Below are positions 10,891-21,616 of a stretch of 64,000 bases of DNA, piece by piece. The stretch comes from Cercophora sp. LCS_1 (lineage: Eukaryota > Ascomycota > Sordariomycetes > Sordariales > Lasiosphaeriaceae). The position numbers and the translations under genes are program-made. The notes beneath the pieces were generated by a model that was not told the DNA's origin, did not search any database, and saw only the letters and a program-made list of their open reading frames with translations. Location: assembly GCA_036250225.1 (NCBI GenBank), contig JAPZLL010000040.1, positions 286,416-350,415 on the forward strand. The letters are read 5' to 3'. The stretch's first letter is position 1. Every line of letters starts with the position of its first letter.

Positions 10891-12376
10891 CTAAGGTGCC
10901 CTCGGGGACGCTGGACCAAAGCCATGGATATATCTCTCCATCCACGGGTCACGATTGACACCGCAACGCACCCCCCCAGCGGTATAGAACCACCCCAGAC
11001 CGTATCCCAAATCTCCCGATAGGCCATATTTCTTGTAATACTCCTGTGATTCGATGTCCGAGGGAATGCCGCTCGCATGCAGGTACCCGAGTACCGAGGC
11101 GATCGATACTGGCTCGCGTGGTAGGAACGGGCGAATCCGATATAGAGCTACGATCGTACCAATCACAATGAGAAGGGCTGCGGTAATCGGCACGAGAAAA
11201 ACTCGAACCGGGTAGCCAGTGCCGTTGCTCTTTTCGAAAGCAAACAGGTAAGCTGCGGCTATCAACGCAACGTTGAGCCAGAACGACGCCATAGTGACAA
11301 GACAAAGAATCCACCGCCGGGACCAAACCGCTTTTGCTGCGACCACTATGCCTGGTTGGTAGTTGAAATCTTGCCGTAGGACGTCCCAGCGGGTATTTAC
11401 CCACATGGTCGCTCACGACGGCGCGGCCACTCACAAAAGAGAAACGTCTACCACGCAAGTGTCTGTTTAGTGAAGACAAAGTGATAAGGTTGCCGGAAGG
11501 AAACATTTCTTGCCAACAGTCCTGTTGCTGTTGGCTGGGGTGCTGCAAGCAAGCAATTCCCGCGATTCCTTTGACGTCGGCCGAGAGCCCAGACCTGCGC
11601 CCCAACGTCATGAAGAGAATCAAGATAGCCGATATCACCTGAAGGAACAGAGCGGTGATAGTGGAAATGGCGAAGTCGCCGTTAACGTTAGCCTAGGGCA
11701 CTAGTGGAGTGGTCGACTTGCCCCAGTCAACGTGAAGAATGCCAGCATCAAGGACGGGAACGACGAGTGTAGACAGAATTCTCGCCAGCGATGAGGCTGC
11801 TACGGCAAAATGCCTATTTCTGGGTGAAGCTAGCAACCGTAAGAAGATGCTCCGGGATGCGTAATCGAGACAGATTGAGTTGCGGGCAGTCTTCGGCTCG
11901 CCATTGCTCATCTGATAAAACGGCTCCAACCGAGCCACATCGTAGTCCAGGTACGTGTAAAACGGGGACATCGCTAAAAAATACAGCTGTAGAAATAAAT
12001 CTGAACGCTGCTCCCTCATTGACAAAGGGACGTTCAAAGTGCCAAAGAGTAACTCGGAGTCCCAGTGCGAGCATCCAGGACATGCTGACCAGGATCAACG
12101 TAATCAGATAAAACGGCCGCAAGACAAAGGCTTCCAGTCTGCGAGTTTGTCCACTTTCGCCTCGCTGACCAGAGGTTCGCTCGCTTCTCCTTGCGTATCA
12201 GGGCGACCGGAATGCCACCAGGAAAGATTGTGACGAGTGTAGGTGGCGGAAGTGGCGGAAAGAGAAGGCACCCGAAACCTTCCCGGACTCTGCCAATGTG
12301 GCAAACATGGTTCCTTCATCTCTGATTGCTCTATTGGGTATGTAATCTTGCCTCGAGACGCTTCGTTGGAGTGCAA
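10891..12376 (-). pseudogene. DUF3433-family membrane protein, decayed
   Basis: Five overlapping frames on the minus strand carry consecutive pieces of a DUF3433-like protein: an N-terminal segment ending in LADWKPL (12376 to ~12130), RPFYLITLILVS (12122 onward), a piece with YLDYDVARLEPFYQMSNG (to 11693), a piece with LGRRSGLSADVKGIAGIA (11638 onward) and a C-terminal part with RPFLPREPVSIASVLGYL and a Gly/Trp-rich end (11406-10891). Each step needs a one-base shift that no GT-AG intron explains, and the frame stops between pieces. The order and C-terminus are intact, but total length (~430 residues) is far below the family's usual ~1000 or more, so an internal loss is likely. Function in the family is unknown (multi-pass membrane). 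Confidence 0.65.
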
Positions 12377-12505
12377 CGCGGTGGGGTTTTCTCCCGACCG
12401 GCCGTAGAGGTCATGATGGCCAATATACGTGTCTTCCGGTTGTCGAGATGGGGGCCGAGAATGAACCGGTATGGAAGCGGGATGGTCTCGAAAGTGTCTC
12501 GGTGT

Positions 12506-13811
12506 CTATACCGAGTAGTTCCATAGTCTTATCACCAGTGTGTCCGTGTCCGACCCATCGCTAGGTTTCCCTTCACCCACACTGGGAAGACGCGACGTCC
12601 AGCGCTGGATGCTGGTCGGAGGATGCTGGTCGAGGGCCCCAAAGTCGTCGACATTATTCCCTTTCTGGCCGGGAGGTTTGCTCAAAGCGGAGACCGCAAC
12701 CTCGTTTGCGCCAAGTTTGGTTTTGATATCATCCAAGATGGCGTCCATCAAGATCATGTATGCCAACGGGCTGACTTTGCGTCCAACGACGATGTGTCCA
12801 GAAACCTTGCCATCGCGTATGACCCACGCCCCTGAGCCTCCAGGAACTGTTTACGATCAGAAGGTTGCCCACACATGAGCGCTTGCATTAGCACTTGCCC
12901 AAGGGGCTGTCAACAACAACCTGCCATGCGCCATGAAATCTCCCGCGAAAAACCAGTGAAATAGGAGTCGTGCGGATTCGACCTTTCTTGGGACCACTGA
13001 CACCACAATACACCCAAACATCGCACCCCTTGTCGGGATTCTGCAGATCCGTGTCATTGGCCGAATCAACGATTAGTATTTCGTTTCTCAAGCTTCCGGG
13101 GATTCCAGGGACGGGGAATTCATTTTGGCCCCAGGCTGTCGGGTGGCAGCTATTGAGTTTGATCAAGGCCCAGTCCAGTTGCCTTGATGGAGCGATAGGG
13201 ACGCATAGGGAGCCAATAACGACTTGGTCACTTCGAGCTGTGGTATCATCGGCGTGGACCGGAAGGTGTTCGGAGCCAATGCTCCAGCCGCCCAAGCCCT
13301 CCATCGAAGTCCGAGGGACCGAAAAACTAGATGTAGTCTGTTTTTCAATGTGATTCCTGTCAAAAGAAACAAAGGGCGAGTCATCTTCGCTGCCCCAATC
13401 ATCGTCTTCATCCTCACTGCCGCTGCGTTCGCTCTCTGTCCCGAGGCCGACGACGTCTTCGCGAAAGACACGGCCAGCGGTGAGAGCATAGACGCATCGA
13501 TCTATCGCGATAACTCCGCCAATGGTGAAGGCGACGGTTTTGCCTTCAGGGGTTCCCGCGCGGGCGACAGCACCGCTTGGACTGGATTCCTCGGTCACGT
13601 TCCAGGCTTCGACCACAGCGCCAACAGCTGGTGTTCCGTCACCTCCGGATAACTCTCGTAGAGGGTCGACAACGACAAGGAAGTGGTAATCGTGCTCAGC
13701 GATACACTTCTGCGTCCTGGGGATTCTCTTCAGATGTTTCTGACATTTGGCGTTGCAGCACACAAGGATCACGAATGGTTTCAAACTTGACGGAGACGAG
13801 CCGGCCATCAT
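12506..13811 (-). CDS. Trypsin-like-fold fungal protein, probable pseudo-protease
   Basis: Two exons, 13811-12899 and 12846-12506, giving 417 residues if the paired ATGs at 13811/13808 are the start; extra 5' exons up to ~14127 are possible but unresolved. The domain resembles the chymotrypsin-like module common in fungal HET-type proteins: TIGGVIAID followed by LTAGRVF (the His position), DWALIKL (the Asp position), and GGSGAWV (the Ser position) followed by SGHIVVG. The expected TAGH is TAGR here (codon CGT, one base from CAT), so catalysis is unlikely. The intron has a GCAAGT donor: a GC-AG intron. An acidic linker (SGSEDEDDDWGSEDD) lies between the His and Asp positions. Confidence 0.65.
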
Positions 13812-14593
13812 ACACTCCCTTGGTTAAGACCAGTACCGTATCTCCCGCAACATCGACCGTCAGGCTGCACCTGGATGTCAATCCGGGTGACAGTGAAGTT
13901 GGAGATGTTTGTGACGTTGCTGTTCTCGATGTAGACCTGGACGGCGTTGTTGTTGACGAAGTGACGGTCGAGACCAAGTCTTGAAGGTCAGATGCCTGCT
14001 CCGCCTCTCCGTCCTCGCAGGCAGCAATCGGAGTGTGCGTCGGTGCTTTGAGGCCGATCAACTGACCAAAGAGAGAAAGCGCCTGCGTCGTGGTGCTCAT
14101 GAAGGTCCGAGGGCGTTGAAGCTCCATCGGGACGACTCGTCGCGGTGTTCCTCACACACCCATTTCGCCACACTTGAGAGCAATGTTGGGAGAACAATTG
14201 GGAATGAAATGGCTTACTTCTGGACTGGCTCAGAGTCAATGCGGGGTAAAGACCAAGAATGCCTCGAGGCCTCCGGTAAGGCTCTCAGAGCCTTGTGCGC
14301 TCTCAACACATGTCCAGTTCGTCAGTGTCACTAACGCGGGCCAAGTTACCCACCATCTTTGCTCCAATCACTACGCTCTATGATGCTCCAAATAGCTTTT
14401 TATTCCCTACAACCGCCGCATTTGCAAGCAGTACATACCTGCTTGCATGTTTCAGAGATGCAAGAGAAACTTTGGCAGAATACTGGCTTACCCTGGGCGA
14501 AGCGATGATCTTAGTGCGTCAGCGCGCAAAGACAAGTGAGGTTAAGATCTCAAACGCCTGTCCCAACCATACCAGGGGAGACCTTCGTGGGGC
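13812..14593. other. Region between divergent genes; possible unresolved 5' exons
   Basis: Minus-strand frames between ~13830 and 14127 look partly protein-like (one contains VQVYIENSNVTNISNF) and may be 5' exons of the trypsin-like gene or relics; I could not join them cleanly. The rest shows nothing. Confidence 0.35.
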
Positions 14594-15499
14594 ATGGGGC
14601 ATTCATTGTGTCCCGCCAACTTCCTCACTTCGAGTCAGCGAAGGCCCATCGCTAAGCCATTCATACTGCGACTCACCCGAGAATGGAAGCCACAGTCAAC
14701 AGCGGGCAGTCTCCTCGGCCCACCAACCGATCAGCTCAAAATCAAAACCACACTGGCATTTTTCGGTGACGGCCAAACCCGACACAAACCAAATCGTCGC
14801 GGGTCATATTTCAACTACTATGAAAGAGAACTCAAACGACTACGCATCGGCGTGACCAAGTCTTCATGGGCAGCGACAAACTTGGCGGCTAAAACCCACC
14901 ACGAAGTCATCCCCATCTGCAGCGTTCTCGTATCAGGGCGAGACGACCCTAGGCCAATAGTGACGGCGAGGATCAAAGCCCTTTTTGCAGGCGCGGACGA
15001 TCTCGCCGTTGACCGCTCAGTCGACCTGACGATACGACCATGGCTGATGCTCAACGCGCAAGATGATCAAACTCGCATTTTTTCTGACCTCGTGCTGCAT
15101 GACAAAAGCATTCATATTCTCCCCCAAGCTCTCCTCCGAGAAACCATCACCACCCTCAACACGCTGTTCCCACGGTGGGATCCAGAAACTCAAAACCTGC
15201 TGAGAAAATGTGGGCAGACCTTTTACTCTGACGAGCCGTTTCACCTACCGCGTAGACTTGATCTCAACGAGTTTGATTTCTGGAGGGATCATCTACTCGA
15301 GCTCTACGAGGAGATCTACCTCGCGCCAGCTGATAGCTGGAGACAACTGTGGATTGACAGGAGAAATCCTCATCAATACTATACATTTTGGATTGCCCTG
15401 GTCGTGTTGCTACTGTCGATTGGCTCATTTGCGGCGTCTATTCTTCAGGCCTGGGCAAGTGTGCAAGCTCTCAATCTTCAGATCACCGGTGGTGGGTGA
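14594..15499 (+). CDS. Uncharacterised ascomycete protein with C-terminal membrane anchor
   Basis: Single open exon, 301 residues from the ATG at 14594; the start is uncertain because the first ~40 residues look unconserved. I do not recognise a named domain. The body has a pattern seen in many Pezizomycotina hypothetical proteins: TLAFFGDGQT, a Gly/Tyr-rich RRGSYFNYYERELKRL, DRSVDLTIRPWLML, a leucine-rich helical part, and a juxtamembrane DRRNPHQYYTFW followed by one hydrophobic helix (about residues 267-290). This suggests a cytosolic domain held by a C-terminal anchor. It is convergent with the Zn2Cys6 gene that ends 77 bp away. Confidence 0.7.
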   Translation: MGHSLCPANFLTSSQRRPIAKPFILRLTREWKPQSTAGSLLGPPTDQLKIKTTLAFFGDGQTRHKPNRRGSYFNYYERELKRLRIGVTKSSWAATNLAAKTHHEVIPICSVLVSGRDDPRPIVTARIKALFAGADDLAVDRSVDLTIRPWLMLNAQDDQTRIFSDLVLHDKSIHILPQALLRETITTLNTLFPRWDPETQNLLRKCGQTFYSDEPFHLPRRLDLNEFDFWRDHLLELYEEIYLAPADSWRQLWIDRRNPHQYYTFWIALVVLLLSIGSFAASILQAWASVQALNLQITGGG

Positions 15500-15575
15500 C
15501 ATGGTGAGAGCATAAGACGAGCAAGGACGTTCAGTTTGAGTATTTTTTAGTAGTCTTGCATTTAAATCATCGCTT

Positions 15576-16992
15576 TCATGTCTCATTGTGTCCCATGATC
15601 CATCCGTATGCCCACGCCGAGTCCCCATCCCATGGTCCCGCCATGCTCCGCGTAATGTCCTGTATAATACTGTAACTCCACCCTCGAGTAAACCAGTAGT
15701 CTTTTTCGGTTGCAAATATGACGACGCAATAGTATGATAATAGTGCCAAGGCCGCTTGGTCCCGCTGTCGAAGGAGAGTGACGTAGCTGTCTGACATGAA
15801 GATGGGCCAAGAAGCCATCGTGCGGTATTCAGGCGTTGCCGAGAACGAGGTGGCCTTTTCCATGCATATTTCCAGATTGCTAACCTCACCTTCAATGATT
15901 GCGCGATGTTTGCCGTCCGGGAGCTCGGATATCCGTTCTCGAAACTTTACCATTTTCAGATGTTCCGTCAAGCGGTTAAGCGTCACGCTAGGTGGTGTGT
16001 CGTTCGACCGGGTAGGGTGGAATAATCGGGAAAAGGGGCCTTGTCTAAGTGCGGCCTCGGCTGAGTCAAGAACGCCACCAACACCCTTGACGAGAAGAAA
16101 GATGTCGACCAGGTCTTCGATTGTTGGTCCATGAGGTGAATGTGGATTTGGCCGGGAGGCGGCGAGGGCTCCGATGAAGAACAGCGATGATGCTGCAAAC
16201 AAAGCGTCACAGTTGTCCGCTGTAATGTTGGACAGTGCCGCCCTGGCTCCCTGGATGGCGACGCTTTGGTGTTGAGACGCTTGCAGGGAATACCTCTGGT
16301 AGTTTTCGGGGTGGAGATAGGCCTGGTGGAAGGCGGCTGTTGCTAGAAGCTGGTGGAGCAAAAAGACGTGCCTGAAGCCGAGCTTCGGCACGTCTACTTC
16401 CCATACATTCTGGGCTACTGTAGGCATACCCTTGGAGATGAACATAGACTTGCTGGTTGACGTCGTAAAATGGTGGAGCAGCTCGAGGTCCGAAACCCAG
16501 TTCTCCGTATCGTCGTGGGGGTGACCGGTGATGAATTTTGAAAAATAAGGGAACTGCTCGGGGGATGCGGGTAGCTGACACTGTGTCGGGGTTGGTGGTG
16601 ACAGCAGTGGATGCGGCGTCCCGGGTTGGTCAACCGGCGCCTTCCACGCTAGAGGCCGGATGGGCCTTTCTAACACCGGCTTCTCGGATTAGACTCTGTG
16701 GGGGCACTGCACATTGGAGAGATGACCCACCGATGCCGACTTGGATTTGGTCTGCGCCTGTCGTGGGGGCGTCTCGCAGCGCTCACTCAAGCTCGACGTC
16801 ACCAGACTGCAGTCCACGTTGTGCCGGACACATGCCGTGCAGGGGCGATTCTCGTCACACTAGAGCAAGCAGTTGCGTGTCAGCGACACGGGCCGGGCCG
16901 GGAAGGAAGGAGCCACCTACCTTGACGCGGCGCTGCTTGCACCGCAGACAGCCGTTGCGGGACTTGGTGTATCCCAGTCGCAGGCGTGCCAT
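15576..16992 (-). CDS. Zn2Cys6 fungal transcription factor
   Basis: Exon 1 (16992-16921) and exon 2 (from 16859) together encode the binuclear zinc cluster C-x2-C-x6-C-x5-C-x2-C-x6-C at residues 15-41, split by an intron right before the third Cys. An in-frame TAA at 16691-16689 then separates the zinc cluster from the main body. A 51-nt intron 16730-16680 (GTGGGT donor, CTAAT branch site, AAG acceptor) removes it and keeps phase, giving 434 residues in total; this second intron is my proposal. The body has the Leu/Ala-rich regulatory region with LLHHFTTSTSKSM and HQLLATAAFHQAYLHP, as in Upc2-like sterol-uptake-type factors. It is divergent from the P450 at 18162. Confidence 0.8.
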
Positions 16993-18161
16993 GGACTCGC
17001 TTGATCAGGGAACGTGGTGTCGCGCAAGGTCAGGTGGCCGGGCAGGCGGTGGCCGTTTCGGGAGAGAGAGCGAAAGCGAGGTGTCGAGTTAAACTGGACT
17101 CGGCGGGCCAAGAAACGTTTGTAGCAGGCACGTTCGGCGAAACGGTGTTTTGTCGAACCCCGATGTCGTTCCCACTTCTTAGCGCCATTCAAGGTTGCAA
17201 CCGTCCAATTGAGTGCGCTTCCGAAAGCGAGTCACCCGTATTCGGGTCCACTGGGCCAGGTGTCGCCACCGATCCGCATTTCGAATGTCGTCGTCCATTC
17301 GGGTGGACGACAGCAAATTGTACAATACAGGTCAAATAACCGGCCGAGCGCTGTGTTTGCGTATTCGTTCTGTTGATGTTCTATGCGTCGTCAAGACTGG
17401 GAATGCGAACCCGAGTAACCCGAGAACAGTAGCGCCCTGATTATGCATCCGACACCCGGTGCTACCTGCCCAACGAAACCTCTGGTCGGCTTGGAACCCC
17501 ATGTCGCATCGCCAATGTCGCTTGGATGCTCGATACCATGGAATTCTGCAAGCCAACTCCAGGTTTCTCACAAAAGGCGTAGGCGTTGAATTGTTCACGT
17601 TGCCACTAGGTACTGACATGTTGAGGAAGTCGCGAGTCAGAGTCCAGACGGCCAAAGTTGAAACGGGGTTTCATCGCAAATCTGGGATCAAAAAGCCAAG
17701 CTTTCGCCGGCCCAGATCTTAGCGTCGATCAGCGGCTAAATTGCCGTAACCACCCTAACCGTTTCCATCTCATCAACGGCCTGCCCCAGGAGGCTGGTAA
17801 CTGGCTGGGCTGACTGCCTGGTACTTCCGGGGTACAGCAGCAGCACCGTCAACGTCCCGAACACGATTGCGACACGCTGCTTCCTCACCCGGCACGTCCA
17901 ATACTAGTAACCTGGTAGCCAGTGATGATCGCAGCATCTGGCAGCATTATCGACGTGAAACGGGGGTCCCACTGCGGCTTTTGCACGCCCAGGATGCAAC
18001 CTGGCATCTACCCGGATAGCCCAATCCCGGCCAAAACAATCCGAGCACGCTGCCGGGTTCTATGCCATTGCTGGTGGGGGCGCGGTCCGTCTTAAATACC
18101 ATGATATCCCGCCCGGAATCGCTTCTTGCAGTCTCAGGCCTTCGGTCCATCGCATTTCACC
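16993..18161. other. Divergent promoter region between Zn2Cys6 factor and P450
   Basis: About 1.2 kb without a convincing gene; open frames here lack domains. It serves as the shared upstream region of the two divergent genes. Confidence 0.5.
18092..18098 (+). promoter_or_regulatory. TATA-like box of the P450 gene
   Basis: TTAAATA, 70 bp upstream of the start ATG at 18162. Confidence 0.4.
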
Positions 18162-19918
18162 ATGGCCACCGTCCAAGTACTCTCACAGCTCGCCAGCGAC
18201 AAGCTGCCGCTACTGCTATCAACCGCTGCCGTCTTTGTTGCAGTGATCCTACTTCAGACAGTCCTCGCACCCAATCCTCTCGCCCATATCCCCGAGGTTG
18301 GACAAGAATTCGGCAGCAAAGATAAGCGCAGACAGGCCTACTTGACCAGTGGAAAGGGCTTGTATCTTGAGGGGTACAAAAAGGTTGGCATACACCGGCA
18401 TGAGATTTTGACACGGGCTTACACTTCATTATAGTTCAAAAATGGCGTCTTTCAACTCGTTACCTCCCAGAGTACGTCTCAACCCGTTGCCCAAAAGGAT
18501 TGAGGATTAACATACGCCAGACAAGAGGCCCGTCGTAGTTGTGGCCCCCAAGTACCTCAACGAACTCAAGAAGCTCCCTGACGATGTTCTCTCCTTTGAC
18601 GGCGCCATCGCCGAGGTACATCCCACCACCACTCCAACACAATCATAGACACACCGCTGACATGGAACACCAGACGATGCACGCAAAGTACACCCGCCTC
18701 GAAATCGGCGACAATCATGTCCCCCACACAGTAAAAACAGCTCTGACACCGGCCCTCCCGCGTCTCTCTCCTCTCCTCTCCGACGAAGTCCGCGAATCCT
18801 TTCTCTCCGAACTGCCTCCCTGCACAGCATGGACACCCGTCAACGTCAACCACAAGCTCCTCCGCATCGTGGCCATGGTCTCAGGCCGCATCTTCATTGG
18901 CCCCGAACTTTGCCGGGCCGAAGAATATCTCGATGCTGCCATCAACTACACGATCGAACTCATCAAAGCCCGCGACGCCGTCGACAAGATCCCGCACTGG
19001 AAACGCCCCTTCCTCGCCGGGCGTCTGCCCGAAGTCAAAGCCGTTGAACACCGCTTCAACCAAGCCACTGCTTTCCTGCGACCCGTAGTCGAAAAGAGAA
19101 AGCAGCTGAGCGAGGACGAGAAGCCCGATGACATGCTGCAGTGGATGCTGGACGACCAGATCAAGAGGGGCGGCGACTCAAGCGACGCGAAGCTCGCTCG
19201 GTTGCAGCTCGGGTTGAGTTTTGCGGCGATTCACACCACGACATTGACGACAACTAATGCGTTTTATAACCTGGCTGCGCACCCCGAGATCGTGGGCGAG
19301 CTGAGGGACGAGATCAAGCAGGTGTTGAGCGAGCATGGCGGCGTCATGTCGACGCCTGCGCTGCAGGCGATGAAGAAGGTGGACAGCTTTCTGAAGGAGA
19401 CGTTGAGGTTTAACCCGCCTGGCCTTGCGTCGTTCCAGAGGAAGGTGCTCAAGGCTTTTGCCTTGTCGAGCGGGGAAGTGATTCCCAAGGATGTCGTGGT
19501 TGAGGTGCCGAGCCAGGCGATTTCGTTTGATCCCGAGGTATTCCCCGAGCCTGAAAAGTTCGATGCGCTGAGGTTCTACAAGTTGAGGCAGAAGGCGAGG
19601 GAGAGTGGCGAGGTGGAGGCGGCGGCGCAGAACCAATTTGTCAGTGTCAGCCAGAACAGTCTGACGTTTGGCTATGGGAGGCACGCGTGCCCGGGGAGGT
19701 TTTTGGCTGCGAACGAGATCAAGATGATCATGGCGACGGCTTTGCTGATGTACGATGTCAAGTTGGTGGACGGTGTGACGGAGAGATATCCAAACTGGGA
19801 GTTTGGCCCTACAGTAAGTTTGCTTATGATGTTGAGTCTCGTCTGAGGTGATGCTAACATCCTATAGTCCATCCCCGATCCGACAAAGGAGGTCATGTTT
19901 AAGTGTGTTGATGTGTAA
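18162..19918 (+). CDS. Cytochrome P450 monooxygenase (ent-kaurene-oxidase-like group)
   Basis: Five exons: 18162-18383, 18436-18472, 18521-18615, 18674-19813, 19868-19918; 514 residues with every phase closing. One N-terminal membrane helix (PLLLSTAAVFVAVILLQTVL). Hallmarks: I-helix with FAAIHTTTLTT, KETLR (ExxR), and the haem loop FGYGRHACPGRF (F-x2-G-x3-C-x-G). The I-helix AxHTT pattern is typical of the fungal CYP68/503-type group that includes kaurene and related terpene oxidases; substrate assignment is inference. The protein should sit on the ER membrane facing the cytosol and need a P450 reductase encoded elsewhere. Neighbouring Zn2Cys6 gene is divergent and a plausible regulator. Confidence 0.92.
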
Positions 19919-20755
19919 GGGGATAATGTATGTTTGTAGATGCTGTGTATATCTGGAATTCAGTTACATGTCAAACAATGTTGTAATCCAATATGCAGGT
20001 ACTACTGTCTCAAAGCCGTTGGTGCCATGACTTGACCCGGGAGCCATTTTTGAGACCTCGATGTTCAATCAAGTGAACCAGACGTGGAAACGAACATTGG
20101 CTAACAATTTTCGGTCCATCTGCCACACGGAAGCCCAAATGTAGGTACCCAAAGTGTAGCGAGGCGCCACGAACGCTGCGTCAATAATGTATCAATCTAC
20201 ATCTCTGTGTATTTGTGGTGCTCCGATACTTCGTCGGAACGGCTACTAGGTAGCAATATCGATGTATCTGTCCGTGAGCCGCGCCCTGATTATGTAACCA
20301 TGCACACTGGCTCAATGTGTGTGGCGGTGTGTCCCCCCGCACGAAGCCACAAACCCTTGTTTGGAGATCGTTGTTCCACACACCAGTCGCGGAGACGTTG
20401 GCCCCTTGAGACACTGCCAACGCCTCAACGACCTATCTTTCGACCCAGCCAGGCCACATGCATTGCCCGACTTAGTTAGCCTTTCTGAACACTCCCCCCT
20501 CTTGTTCTTTGCTTGCCGAGTCTTTGCGGAGGGAACACAGCCTTGCTTTCAACATGCTTGTGCATGAAGCTGTCATCGACGCATTCCAACAAACTTACCT
20601 GTGTGTGGCCTTTGCGATACTACGAACCGAAGGCGAGAAAGCGAGTCGACGAGTCCAACCCAAATACCTAGTCGAATTTCAAATCCCCATAGTTCAATGA
20701 CTACTCGTCCCGTGGTGCCGGGCACGAACAGCTGCATTTGAGGGGCGGCGTTGCA
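19919..20755. other. Intergenic region
   Basis: No gene recognised. Confidence 0.5.
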
Positions 20756-21616
20756 ATGCAGAAGAATTCATGGATCAATCTGAGAGACAAGCACACGGTT
20801 CCTTTTACAGCTCTGCGGCCAGTCGACTCTCGCAGGAAGACGACGCAAACACAATACGTTCTGACACCCGAGTCATATCAGCGGCTGATAAAAGAAGTTG
20901 GGTTTGTCGTTGATGATTCCGAGCTGCCGACACAAAACACTTTCGACGTCGATGCATCGGACCAATGGATGCCAATTCTGCCCTCTGCCGCCGCCTCGGG
21001 AGTCTCCACGCCCGCTCCAGTCCGCACTCAATCGACCCAGAGGCAGTACCAGACATTCTTACCCACCCCCATTTCTACCACTCGCGGGGAGCGGATGGGC
21101 CTGGGACATATAGACATGTACAGACCATCAACAAGCACAGCCCTACGAAGCGCGATCCCTAGTCACACAAACGTCAAGAAAGATTCGTCTCATAGTCTCT
21201 GGGCGAACTCAGGCTTGACCAGCGCAACTGTGACAACCTCTCACCTCATCACACAGCTCGCCCATATCATGTCCACCGGTCGTCTCCAGGGTTGCCTCTT
21301 TATCACTCAAACGACGAAATCCAACCACGAAGAAGGACCCATCCCCACTCAAACGATGACAATCCCATCTTACTGACCCCGGTTGGGGTGCTGCTTGCTG
21401 CCTTTGGTATTGGGCTTGCAGGATGGCAAGCATCGGTATGACCGGTTGTCATGGATGAGACAGGAACTTCGTTGGATTGGCGTTCATGTCTTTCGGACGC
21501 TGAAGGGTGCTTTGGGTCTTTTCTACCGCGGATTGTCCTGGGGAGTTGTCAACGGCGCGAAGTTGATCAAGATACTTGTGCAGAAGTTGGTAGTGGAACA
21601 TGGCAGTGACATTTAG
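20756..21616 (+). pseudogene. Doubtful or decayed gene with two hydrophobic segments
   Basis: The frame from ATG 20756 to 21376 encodes a Ser/Thr-rich polypeptide of unknown family. Near its end a second frame carries a clean membrane-helix sequence (LLTPVGVLLAAFGIGLAGW) and a third frame (to 21616) carries a basic, amphipathic end (WIGVHVFRTLKGALGLFYRG). The three pieces read like consecutive parts of one small membrane protein, but no intron of reasonable length joins them. Either a pseudogene or a mis-read; the family is not recognised. Confidence 0.25.
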
